From positions 620,001-684,000 of the forward strand of contig CP145411.1 in NCBI GenBank assembly GCA_036867785.1: a stretch of 64,000 nucleotides of DNA, written 5' to 3'. A program made the position numbers and the translations under genes. The DNA is from Plasmodiophora brassicae. Lineage: Eukaryota; Endomyxa: Phytomyxea; Phytomyxea; Plasmodiophorida. Within the stretch, counting starts at the first letter, position 1. Every line of letters starts with the position of its first letter. A model generated the notes under the pieces. It searched no databases. It saw only the letters and a program-made list of their open reading frames with translations, and had not been told where the DNA came from. This document shows positions 9,574 through 19,653 of this stretch, piece by piece.

Positions 9574-10620
9574 TTGGCTCGGCAGCTGGTCGGGGAAATA
9601 AACGACTCTTCATTCTTGCCCACCAGCCACCGGACAGTCGTCTATCAGGTTATGACCAAGGACATTGGAACCGATGGAGGAGTACCCGTGATGGGCCGCC
9701 CTTCTTCTTCTACTGCACCCATCACGGGTACTCCTCCATCGGTTCCAATGTCCTTGGACCTGACCACCGACGCTGGCGGTCGCGGTGTTGCTCTGCAACA
9801 ACTCGCTCCGTCCGTGTCTGGAACGGCAGTCGCGTCGAATTCCTCGTCGTCGACTGATTCACCACCCTCCTACGAGGCACTGTTTGCCATGTGTCAGCAG
9901 ATGCACTCGCAGGTGCAAACGCTGCAGCAGGAGAACCGGGATCTCAAAGCCCACCTCCAAGCTCAACAGTCCAACCACAACGGTGAGCTACAGAGCCCAC
10001 GGGCCCAGCAAACCGTTTCCACCGTGGATCCGTCTGTTGACTGGACCAAACCGGTGAAGACACCTGACCCTCTGCCTCTGGCGGATCGTCTCAGGGGTGT
10101 GGAGAACTTCCACGCGTGGTCGAAGCGCATTCACAATGCGCTCAAGCAGACCTGCCTGTCGGCATTCCTGACTGGCGCGGCCACGTGCCCAGCCAAACTC
10201 CCTGGCGCTGACAGATGTCAATGTCCTGAGTCAGCTTTGACCCAGTTCCACCAGGCCGATCGGGCCGTCACTGGCTACGTCTGTAACCAGATCGTTGACC
10301 TGCTGTCCCCAGACAGCACGCAATTCGATTCGGCTGACGCGCAACGCGACAGTGATCTTAGTGGGAGATCGCGTAAATGTATCTTCCTCGGATACGACGA
10401 ACAAAGCTCAGGATATGTCCTTTATGATCCCTCGGAACATAAGTTCTTCCCCACCAACCGAGATGTCTACTTCAACGAGGACGAATTCCCGTTTAGACAT
10501 ATGGATCGTTCCGACCCGCTGTTCGATTGGGAACAAGAGGATCCGCGAGACACTTCGTATGTCCCGGACATCCTGTCGGAAGGGACAGACAGCCTCGACG
10601 CCATGCGACTCGGAGGATGA
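9574..10620 (+). mobile_element. Ty1/copia retroelement fossil
   Basis: The region carries a copia-type gag-like stretch (a Gln-rich coiled coil, then a segment with ADRLRGVENFHAWSKRI) joined directly to a piece from the far end of the integrase region (CIFLGYDEQSSGYVLYDP, then FPTNRDVYFNEDEF). Most of the element between them (protease, the rest of integrase, reverse transcriptase, RNase H) is absent, and I see no flanking LTRs. It is an old, broken copy of the family. A perfect hairpin lies near its left end (9656-9757), and a fragment related to the downstream host gene starts right after it. Confidence 0.75.
9656..9757. repeat. Perfect 40-bp inverted repeat with 22-nt spacer
   Basis: Arms 9656-9695 and 9718-9757 are exact reverse complements; the arm begins CCAAGGACATTGGAACCGAT. 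The spacer 9696-9717 is pyrimidine-rich. It lies inside the open frame at the left end of the copia fossil, so the DNA could extrude a long hairpin or the transcript could fold strongly. No matching pair is visible elsewhere in the window. Confidence 0.9.
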
Positions 10621-10649
10621 GGTTCGTGTTTACACCTGCGCAGACCCGC

Positions 10650-10880
10650 GCAGAAGCGTGCCTCACCAGTCGGATTCACCAAGAGTCCATCGGCGCCGGA
10701 AACAACATTGTGTGCGTCTAACAATGCCGATCGCACCTGTATTCAGTCGACGATGACCGCGTCGCCATGCACACTGTTCCTCAACCATCCGGCCGGGACT
10801 CCGAAGATGCACTGAAAAACGCCCAGCTACCTGTAGCATTCCTGACGGCGGACGATTCAGCCGCGGGCCGGCTTGCACCG
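10650..10880 (+). pseudogene. Truncated paralogue of the downstream membrane-protein gene
   Basis: This segment resembles the 3' part of the gene at 11139-12407. CATCGGCGCCGGAAAC and GTCTAACAATGCCGA match around 12095-12135, CGCCATGCACAC matches near 12185, and CTAGCATTCCTGACGGC-like sequence matches near 12250. Spacing is shortened and the frame is not kept, so only a decayed fragment of a tandem copy remains. It abuts the right edge of the copia fossil, suggesting that the insertion or a linked deletion removed the rest of the copy. Nothing suggests it is expressed. Confidence 0.65.
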
Positions 10881-11138
10881 GTCTCTGCTCAGTGTGTCGG
10901 GCATCGGGCCACCCAGATCGTGGTGCGAAACCAGTCGGACTAAAAGCGTTTGCGACCGTGGTCGTAGCAAAGCAGGCACCATCATCCAGCATCCCGCGAC
11001 TCAGGAGGTGCGTCGCTGTGGCTTGCGGCGTTCGTTCCTCGGACTTCAACGGACACGCAGCAGCTACCTACCCGCTGCTGTTGGAGGAGGAGGATCCGCA
11101 GTCGCACTTTTGCTGCCGGGTACAGCACGTCTCGCACA

Positions 11139-12407
11139 ATGTCGGTGGGACACGTTGTCTGCGTCTGCTTCGTGCTGGCGGCTATCGCTTGTCAAGCGAC
11201 AGACAATGCACTTCCACGATATGGGGCTGTCGAGAGCTCGGATCAGGCGTCGCCCGATAGCCACGCCGGCGGCATTCTGCTGCCGACCATTGCCAGTCAG
11301 CGTGCCGAGTCGAACGCGCCAAACTGGAGATATCGTCAGCAATTACTGTGCGCTCGCCCGCACTTCCGGCTGGCCATGTTCCTATACACAACACCGATCC
11401 GTCGTGAAACGATCTTGGGTATCATGGCGTTCACTGTCGCCATTCTGCAACTCTTCCTAGTCGTCTCCCGGTACGTTCAGTACACGACTCGCCCGTATGA
11501 CGATCCCGCCCTGAAGAGCAACGACGCCCCTCGCATGTTCGTCTGTTTGATGGCGTTCGTCACGTTGCTTACCGGAAGCTTTCTCTCTGCGGTGATCTGG
11601 GCCCATTCTCGTAACGCTCGCCATCTGTAAGCTGACCGACATGTTCGCGTGGTGTTATATCTAAACGCTGACCACAGTGGCATCCGGTTGTTTGCATGGG
11701 CCGCCATCCTGAACGTCATGACGACCGCAGTCAGGCTGCCCTATATCGCGTCCGATATCGTGCAAGCCCACGATTGGCAAGCTGCTTGCGGCTCCAGTTC
11801 CGTGTCGCTGATGACTGACGGTTCTGGCCGCTGGTGGATGAACAACGCTGAGGTCGGCCAGACGACGATCCAGGACGCTGCAGACGGCTCCAGTACAACG
11901 CTCACGTTCCACGCCAGCGGTCTAGCCAGCATGCCTGCGGCAAACCCAGTTACAACCGTGAAGGTCATCGTGGACCGTATGGGCAATGGCGTTGTTGTCG
12001 GCTCCTGCTTCGACCCGAACCGGCCGTGTGATCTGGCGACCGGGTCCATCGCTGTTCGCACCCGGCGACGTCTGGCTGGATTCGTCAGGAGTTCATCGGC
12101 GCCGGAAACGACCATGTTTGCGTCTAACAATGCCGACTGGGGCAACAACCCATTCGCTTTGTACTCGATCGACGATAACAGCATCGCCATGCACACAGTC
12201 GTCCAGCCATCCGGCCCGGGCATTCGTATCTGCAGCAGCAACGTCCAGCTAGCATTCCTGACGGCCGCACTCGTCAACGCGTTCCAAGCGAGGGTGGCTA
12301 CCTGCAACCATTGTCATGAGCAGTGCCTGACCGTGTCCAGCTCTGGGCAAGCTTGCAGCGACCTCTGCACCGTACAATGTGTTGGCATCGGGTCGCGCAG
12401 CGTATAA
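11139..12407 (+). CDS. Multi-pass or large-ectodomain membrane protein, unrecognised
   Basis: Two exons, 11139-11626 and 11678-12407, joined across a 51-nt intron (GTAAGC...CACAG) in phase 2, give 405 residues. A signal peptide is clear (HVVCVCFVLAAIACQATD). Hydrophobic segments follow at about 85-105 (ILGIMAFTVAILQLFLVV), 130-150 (FVCLMAFVTLLTGSFLSAVI) and 165-185 (LFAWAAILNVMTTAVRL). Then comes a polar domain of about 200 residues ending in a Cys-rich tail (TCNHCHEQCL, CSDLCTVQC). This suggests an extracytoplasmic C-terminal domain closed by disulphides. I do not recognise the family. A decayed paralogue lies upstream. Confidence 0.75.
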
Positions 12408-12620
12408 TCGGGAAAGACCCTGACGAGGGCCCGTGCACTCCAAACACGCTGGATATGGGTTTCTAAAACGAATGAGGTTCTTGTGGCCACTGTCAGGGTA
12501 CCGATGTCTCCGACCATCATCCGTGGTGGAGCGACCGTGACTCGCCTGGTGCAGGTCGAGTTCGCCACCGTGACTCATTTCGTCGCCATCATTATTGTAT
12601 ACGTTAAATAGGCGGCGCGT

Positions 12621-13522
12621 ATGGCGTACGACCTCCACTTCATAGAGCACGCCCTTGACCGGGAATCGAGGATGGAACGCGGTGTGGCGCTGTTCAAGCG
12701 GAAGCAGGTCGACGAAGCGCTGGCGTACCTGGAGGCGGCGCTAGACCTGGAGCCCGGTACGCCAGGGCGCACAGCCAGGCTGCATTACTACATCGCGGAA
12801 TGCCATTTCGGCAAGCGCGACTACGAGCTGGCCATGTACCATTACAACACGTCGATCGAGATGAACCCGAACGATTTCCAGGTCTATTTCGATCGTGGGT
12901 ACCTGCACCAGAAACAGAACCGGACGATGGCCAGCATCGACGATTTCACGGCCTGCATCGCCCTGAACGGCGCGTTCCCCTCCGCCTATCATAACCGTGG
13001 GATCGCCTACAAACAGGTTGGCAACATCGACATGGCCATCGAGGACTTGCGCAAGGCGGTCGCCATGTCCAGCTCCCACGTTCGCACAAAGAAAAGGTCA
13101 GGGACGCGTTTCGTCACGTGTTCTGCCCATTCCTAAACGTGCGCCCTAGTCTGCTGGACCTGCTTCTGCCGCAGGCCCTGCGTGACCTCCGACTTGGGCG
13201 GTACCAGGAGGCCCTCTCTCGTCTCGACGAGTGCGCTCGCTTGGATCCCGTCCCCGCGCAGGTCTTCTCCGAGCGCGCCGCCGTCTACAGCAGGCTGGGT
13301 CGGTACCGCGATGCCGTCGACGACTACACATTGGCGCTGGACCTGCGCCCACGTAGCACCGACCTGCTCAAAGGCAGGGCGGACGCCCACCAGCGCTTGG
13401 GCAATATCCGGGCGGCCATGAGAGACTACATGGCGATCCTCGACGTCCGGCCTGCGTCGAACACGGCGTCCCGCGGTCTGAGCACATGCCTACTACAGGC
13501 AGAAGTCGGCCACCCATACTAA
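12621..13522 (+). CDS. Tetratricopeptide-repeat protein
   Basis: Exons 12621-13112 and 13175-13522 around a 62-nt intron give 279 residues. At least six TPR units are visible, for example MERGVALFKRKQVDEALAYL, ARLHYYIAECHFGKRDYELA, FQVYFDRGYLHQKQNRTMAS, SAYHNRGIAYKQVGNIDMAI, ALRDLRLGRYQEALSRLDEC and QVFSERAAVYSRLGRYRDAV, with Gly/Ala/Pro at the canonical helix-packing sites. TPR arrays are protein-protein scaffolds. There is no second domain, signal peptide or membrane segment, so the partner is unknown. The short length and even repeats fit a cytosolic adaptor. Confidence 0.85.
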
Positions 13523-13593
13523 TTCTACACACCGATCTACGTATCCCTTCATAAGTACTTTTTAAGTAATTGTAAAGTACAGTCCAAAAAACG

Positions 13594-14326
13594 ATGAGCC
13601 CCAGACAGCCGCGTCTCCCAGTGGTGTGCTGTTCGGTGAGGTATATTCCGTGTTCTACCCATTCGCAATCGGGCGGATTTTCGGTGGCCGGGGGCCAAGT
13701 TGGAACGGACGGATGGTTTGTGGGCGGGTTGGGGCGCCAGCGCGAACCGGTCTGACGACCGATACTGGGGTCAGGCTCAGATCGCGGCGGTGATGCAGTT
13801 CATGGAGCGCGTGCCGGCGCTGCAGCGCGCGCTGAAGCGCGTCCAGTCGGGGCAGGCTACGGCGTCCCCGCAGGAGATCGCCAACATGGCTCGGGTTCGC
13901 CAAGCTCGCAAACAGGATTGGTTTACCAGGGTATTGACTATGTATTGGTGGACAGAAGGTCCAAGACCTGCAGGCTGATATCTTGGTCCAGCGTATGCTC
14001 ACGTTTGGCGAGGCCGTCAAGGGCGTGCCAGAAGAGCTTGCTTCGGTTCGCGACAAGATCGCGAATCCGTTGAAGCTTACCGTTCGCCAGGTATGGAGCA
14101 AGCCTCTTGGCGAAGCATTTTTACGCGCTGAGTACAATGTCTAGGTCGCCGAGGGTGCTGTCGTTGCTGTGCAGATCTTCGGCTTTTTCTGCATTGGCGA
14201 AATGTACATATTGTCATTGCGTGTCCGTTTGAGACATCGCTGAATCCTGCTGCTAGGGTTGGTCGGCGACACGTTATTGGGTATACGACACCCGAGCAGA
14301 CGTCTAGCGCGGCCAGTCACCACTAG
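13594..14326 (+). CDS. ATP5MG: Mitochondrial ATP synthase F0 subunit g
   Basis: Five exons, 13594-13635, 13700-13894, 13956-14090, 14145-14203 and 14257-14326, total 501 nt, 166 residues. The diagnostic C-terminal half is rebuilt only by splicing: LKLTVRQ + VAEGAVVAVQIFGFFCIGE + MVGRRHVIGY. This matches the subunit g pattern of LTVKEA, then a single membrane helix with a GxxxG-like face, then GEIIGKR and GY. Subunit g sits in the membrane sector and promotes ATP synthase dimers and crista curvature. The N-terminal 60 residues are divergent and longer than in animals; a helical AAVMQFMERVPALQRALKRV segment precedes the conserved part. Confidence 0.85.
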
Positions 14327-14459
14327 CGACGCGTACTGTGTGTGTTTCTTCCTCACGACAAATACATCAGGCATCAGTTGTTGGCCAGCCAACGACGGAA
14401 GAGCGTATTATTATAGCGGCTAATCGCTTGATCAGTCAGGGGATTTGTCGTGTCGAATG

Positions 14460-16738
14460 TCATCTCCATGATGATGAAGCAAATGCTCGTTGAGGCTGGC
14501 TGCTTGCCGGTGGTAGTGGCAGCGCCTCACGTACGAAACGTGACGCCTTCTCGGGAGTCGTCACGGACGAGAAGATGAATGCATCGCTTGCGCGTGTCAG
14601 TGCAACAAAAGCCAGGCGCCTCTGCTCTGCTATGAATGTCGTCGACGATGACGAGGACGAATGCAATGGCAGTTGGGGGAATGGCGGCCGGAACCGCCCA
14701 GGATACGTGGTATCAGGAGGCATAGAGAACACGACCAACCCGTACTCGAGACCCTTTGCCTTATGAACTGTCATGATATCCACGGACGGTTTCCTGGCAG
14801 GTGGCACAACATCGTCGCAGAATTGCTCTCCATGCGCTGCGAGCTGTGGAATCCCGATGTCAAAACCAGGGTCACAACGTCGACTGCGAGAAGGCCAACC
14901 TTCTGAAGGTAGGGTACTATGAGGTTAATCTGGTCCGTCCCGAGAGCCGATTCAATAGAGGAGGTGCGGCGAAGAAATTGCTCGAGATCCTCCTCGTCGA
15001 CGGCACACCAGGCGGCAACCGTGCTTACTACATCTCGGAACATCAGCTTTCTTAAGCCGTTGACGTCATCGAGTAATCGCTGGCATTCTGCGGAAAACTC
15101 AACGTCGTACTTATTGTCAGCATTCTCGGCGACCGCCTCCAGGCGGCGCCAAAGGGTCCAGCTACCGGGCCGTGACGGGATGGTTACGTCGAGACCCTCT
15201 GTCAGGACCACGATATCCATTGGGGCGAACGTGTACAGGTGAGACGTGACGATGTTGAAAAGGGACTTGGCGTTACTGGGAGTCGTGAGCGCGATTAAGA
15301 ACGACACCATCTGCATTCAGTCAATACGCGACTCTCGCTCGATGTGGCAAACGAGTCATACCAATCGTATCTCAGGGATGTGGAGCAGGCCCCCACCAAC
15401 AACCCGGACAGGGACATGCTTGGAAAGCAGTCTTCCGATACGAGCGCATGCGTCGTTGCTCCTTGTTAGTACGCATACATCTGACAGCGTCCGGTCAGGG
15501 TGCTCAGCAATGAACCCTGCGCGACCCGACGTGAGCACAACCGCAACGCATGCACTGTCGGACGCACCACGAATCCGTTCTGCAATAGTCAAGGCTTCGT
15601 CGTCCGGTGAGGTACTGTATAGTGCCTCGAGAACGCCTGGCGAATCCATTGGCAACGCAGAGGTGAGAGGAGGTCGATCAAGCCGGCCGGCATTGTACAC
15701 GATCAGTCTCTGGGCAGCACTGACAATCCGTTCTCGACATCGGAAGCTCGTTGACAGAGTTGCGAGTTCCATATCAGGGTAGTGGTCTCGGAACTGCTGG
15801 ACAGCACTACCGAGTGCTCCCGGACGAAACGAGAAGATCGACTGGTCTTCATCACCGACAGCGGTTATGGCCGTCTGACCGTCGCGTGCAACGATGTGGC
15901 GCAGGAACGCAAACAAAGATGTGCACACATCCTGGCACTCGTCGACAACGATTAGACGGTGGAGGCCACTGATCACGGATTGCATATCGGTCCTCGCCTG
16001 CAGCAGGTTCGTGCACAGCTGCAAGACGTCGGCGTAGTTGAGCATGTTCGCCCGGCGTTTGATCGTTTGAAACGACGCAAACATGCGCGATAGCTCATCG
16101 TCGTACGACTGCAACGCGTCGGACGGCAGGTTCAGCTCCTGGATATGGTTGAACGCTCGCAGCAGATCGTTGCACGCCGCGGGCTCCCGGTATCGGTCCG
16201 GGGCCACCAGCTCGTCCAGATGGTTGTGCAGGAACACACTTTCCTGCACCGGGTCGCACACCTAGGGCCACCGGGTCGGCACCAAACGAAACAGGTCGAC
16301 ACTTGGTCAGCACCGACCCTGAAGTCTGCCGGGAGCGATGCCTCGGTCGCGTACGAGCGCAACAAATCAGTCGCGAACGCATGAAACGTGAACACGTTGC
16401 AGTGCTGGTTGGGCCCCAGTATATCGCGCAAACGTCGCTGCATGCTATCAGTGGCACGCTCTGTGAACGTCAGCGCGAGGACATGCTCTGCTGCGACATC
16501 TCCTCTGCCGATCTGGTGCGCTATCCGATGTGCAATTATCTGCACGCAGGAGCAAACATGTTCAGACGCGCCTCTTCGTGCGCGTCACGAGCAACGCGCA
16601 GCCGACGTGGGTTTTTCCAGTGCCGGGCCCGGCCAGGACGAGCAGTCTCCGGGCGGGATGCTGAACGACGGCCTCCTGTTCACTGGTCAGCGAGGAGGTC
16701 CATAGCGCGCGCGCGCCCCGCAGCGCCCCGACCCGCAT
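14460..16738 (-). CDS. UvrD/Rep-family (SF1A) DNA helicase
   Basis: Five exons, 16738-16589, 16539-16303, 16261-15362, 15310-14918 and 14843-14460, all in phase, give 687 residues. All helicase motifs are present: Q-motif LTSEQEAVV; motif I LVLAGPGTGKT; Ia ALTFTERATDSM; Ic/TxGx region TFHAFATDLL; II LIVVDECQD; III AVGDEDQSIFSFRPG; IV STSFRCRERIV; V VDIMTVHKAKGLEY; VI EQRRLAFVALTRASDAFIF. These enzymes move 3'-5' on single-stranded DNA and remove recombinases or unwind repair intermediates. The protein is shorter than most bacterial UvrD and has a compact 2B region. Five exons and local codon use show it is an established nuclear gene, whether inherited (Srs2/plant UvrD-like) or anciently acquired. 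Confidence 0.92.
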
Positions 16739-17143
16739 CTACGCGGCGGCGTCGATGGATCTGCCGTGCAACTTCCCCGTGGCCATCGTGCAGCTCCCAC
16801 TGGGGCAACCCGTCGACACCCGACCGAACCCCGCTGTGCGCCTTCAGCAGACATGCCGCGACACCGATCGGTCGATGCTACCGGCGCTCTCGTCGCAATC
16901 GTCACTGATATTTCTCACAGCTGGGCAACGTTCCTGATCCGTAATGTCGCTTGCGTACGTTGGGGCGGGGTCGCTGACAGGATGCCCTGGGGCGGGTCTG
17001 TAGGATATGGCGACGCAGAGTGCGGTGCAAGGTTCCAGCGCGCCAAGTCGCTGTACGCCATGCAGGCTGGCAGCGATTTCGTGTCAGTCTAAATTGGGCG
17101 GCGCGCGCGCGCGACGACACAGTCGCTGAATTGTGTCAGTGGC
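16739..17143. other. Intergenic region
   Basis: This divergent region between the helicase and a small membrane-protein gene contains overlapping ORFs on the plus strand (16755-16937, 16766-17092). None has a recognisable domain, signal sequence or convincing splice structure. It is GC-rich, with a GCGCGCGCG run near 17100. I see no gene. Confidence 0.4.
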
Positions 17144-17473
17144 ATGCGCGCCAGCGCCGGCATCGTCGCTGGCGTCACCGTGGTCGTCGTCCTGCTGTCA
17201 TGGTGTCAATCGGCGCCCGCTGCCGAGTTCAGGGATCCAGGGCCGGTCCGTGCGCTGCCCGGTCCAGGAGACGATACCCTGCTTGGTGACGTGTTCGCCT
17301 ACCAGTACGTCATCGCGGCCACGTACGGAATCGCGCTGGTCGTCGCCGTTGTCCTGCTCGCCCTGCAAGAATTCCTGCTGCGTTGCCGGCTGAACAGCCA
17401 CCCTGATGGTCAATCCGATGCCGTCTTCCGCTCCGTCATTCCCGACGAAACACGAACACGACGACGGACATGA
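17144..17473 (+). CDS. Small type I single-pass membrane protein
   Basis: A single exon of 109 residues. It has a signal peptide (IVAGVTVVVVLLSWCQSAPA), a short Pro/Asp-rich ectodomain of about 35 residues, a membrane helix (IAATYGIALVVAVVLLALQE) and a basic cytoplasmic tail ending TRTRRRT. I recognise no family. It belongs to a set of similarly built small proteins in this window (38459-38833, 42990-43385). Confidence comes from the coherent topology rather than homology. Confidence 0.65.
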   Translation: MRASAGIVAGVTVVVVLLSWCQSAPAAEFRDPGPVRALPGPGDDTLLGDVFAYQYVIAATYGIALVVAVVLLALQEFLLRCRLNSHPDGQSDAVFRSVIPDETRTRRRT

Positions 17474-17572
17474 ATAATAATGAAGGTCTATCGCTGTATG
17501 ACGCCCGAGGCCGTTCGTAAGGCCCAACCGGGATGAGATCGTGTTACTCGAAGTTATGGGATAGGTAGGGTG

Positions 17573-19425
17573 ATGATGGTGCCGAAACGGGCCTTCTACG
17601 CGGCGCCGCGGTCTACGATGTTGCTGGCGTTTAGGCGGCGATGTCGTTGTTGGTGCCGTCTGCAGACGACGCTTGCTGGCGAGGGCACACCCACGTCGAC
17701 CGCCGGCGTCATCGTCTCCGACGGTCTCTGGCCGGCGCCGTACGATGTCATTCAGTGGACCGGCCCGCACGCGGTGGAATTCTGCACAGCGCTGGCGACC
17801 CGCACGAAGCAGAACCCGTTCGTACGTCGTGACGAGTCGGTGCCGTTGGACGTCGCATTGGCCGCTCATGCTACGTGAAACAGGTCGCCGCGCATGCGAT
17901 CCACCTGCTGAGTCGAGGGCACCTACAGACGATCGACATGCTCGAGCAGTTGGCATGCTCGGGCGAGCGTGCCAACGCAATCGCCATGCTGATCGCCAAG
18001 ATGATCCATGGGGCGGCACCGGAAACGTCGGTGACCTGGTCGCCATCCAGGAAAGTGTCGGGCGACATTCTTGACGACCGCCATGGGCTGCTGGCCTGGA
18101 TGCTTCAGCGCGTGTACCCACCAGCCTTCGTTTTCCTCGGGCATCATCTCAAACGTGTTCTGCCGTCACGTACGCACGACGTTGGGCAATGGTCGCGATT
18201 ACTGACCTTCACCGGTGATCGCAGGCAAATCGCAGATCCGGCACTGGATTGAGGTCTTCTACAAGGAGGATTCGCTGCCGTTGGGCGCACGCCTGGACGG
18301 CGTCGCGTCCGTTGCCAAGCAGGCTCCCGTCGATTCGCTACTCGAGATTGCCGTCAACAACCTCGTCGACGACGGCCATCGAGGGTACGCACGCCTGATC
18401 TGTAGCGAGATCCGTACGAAACGAACGGGATCGCACGTCGTGTTATTCGCTGAGCGTCGTTCCTCTGTAGAAGCCCAGTCCCGGTGGATGGTCGGAATGA
18501 ACATTCTGACTGGACGCATGAAGCTTGGTGCCAAGATGCACCAGATTTTCGTGGACAGCGACGAATTCCTCGATCTAGCCGAGAACGCGCTCAAGAAGCA
18601 CGAATACGTCGGCGTCGATACGGAAACGAAACCAGCGCACAGGAAAGGTACCCATCGGGATGGTTCGATGCGCTCAACCCCAGTCGACTATGGTGTGTAG
18701 GCGTTCGACACCCCGTTGCCATCGTGCAAATTGCCACCGAACGCTCCGTCTTCGTCTTTGACCTTCTTGTCAAGGACACACGGCTTCGGCGGCGGATGAT
18801 GGCCGTTGTGGCCGATGTACTTTCCAACAAGGACATTGTCAAACTCGGTGTCGCCGTGAAAGGGGACATCGTCGGCCTGGCCAAGTCATCCCCCGCGTAC
18901 ATCCCTGTGGTACGACGCCATGGTCTGATACTTCCATTGCAGATGTTACAAACCGTTCGACATCGGGGCGGCCAGTGTCGTTGACCTCAACGACATCTTC
19001 ATGGATTTGTATCCAGGAGCCACAGCCAAGTCGTTGCGGCGCCTGGTCGTGTTCTGTTTCGGGATGAGGCTGGGCAAAGCACAGCAGGTAGGCGCTCGGG
19101 CGCCCGCGCGTGCCCAGGTAGTACTCGCTCACACGGTGGCGATCAGATGTCGGACTGGTCGGCTCGGCCCCTGTCCCAGGTGCAACTGCACTACGCCTGC
19201 CTGGACGCGTACGTCGCCATTCCCGTCGCCCGCCGCCTGATCGCCATGGGCGAGGGTTCCGACGCCCCGTTCCTGCAATGCCTGCGCGCATACGCTGTCG
19301 ACTACGCCAGGCCAGTACCACCGCCGTCGTCCCGCAGCGCGGACACCACAGCCGGCGCGCCCGAACCACCACCCGCGCAGCCGACGCCCGCCGGCGACTG
19401 CGACCCAGCAATAAAGTCGTCGTGA
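17573..19425 (+). CDS. DEDDy 3'-5' exonuclease, EXD3/mut-7-like
   Basis: Six exons, 17573-17821, 17884-18154, 18225-18647, 18701-18896, 18943-19087 and 19147-19425, total 1563 nt, 520 residues. The N-terminal 300 residues are helical. The nuclease domain follows: Exo I EYVGVDTETKP (D and E), HPVAIVQIATERSVFVFDL, Exo II VKLGVAVKGDI, KSLRRLV with GKAQQMSDWSARPLS, and Exo III QLHYACLDAYVAI carrying the Tyr and Asp of the DEDDy class. Order and spacing match the WRN/EXD2/EXD3 group, where an N-terminal helical extension is typical of EXD3/mut-7. Substrates (RNA or DNA) cannot be told from sequence. The C-terminus is Pro/Ala-rich and probably disordered. Confidence 0.85.
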
Positions 19426-19653
19426 CGTTGGCGGACTGGTAGCACGACGACGCGTGCGCGTGTCCCTGTGCTGTGCGTTGCGGGCCGGCGGACCACCATG
19501 ATCATCAGTGAAGGCGGCGGCGTCGGAGATGGACGCGGTGGCGGGCACGGCCAAGGGGCGGGGCGGCGGGGCGCAGTGCCACGGACTTGGTGACGACGAC
19601 CCTGTAGCGGGTTGGCGTTCGATCGGACGCTCTCCACCCTGCCACGGCCACAC

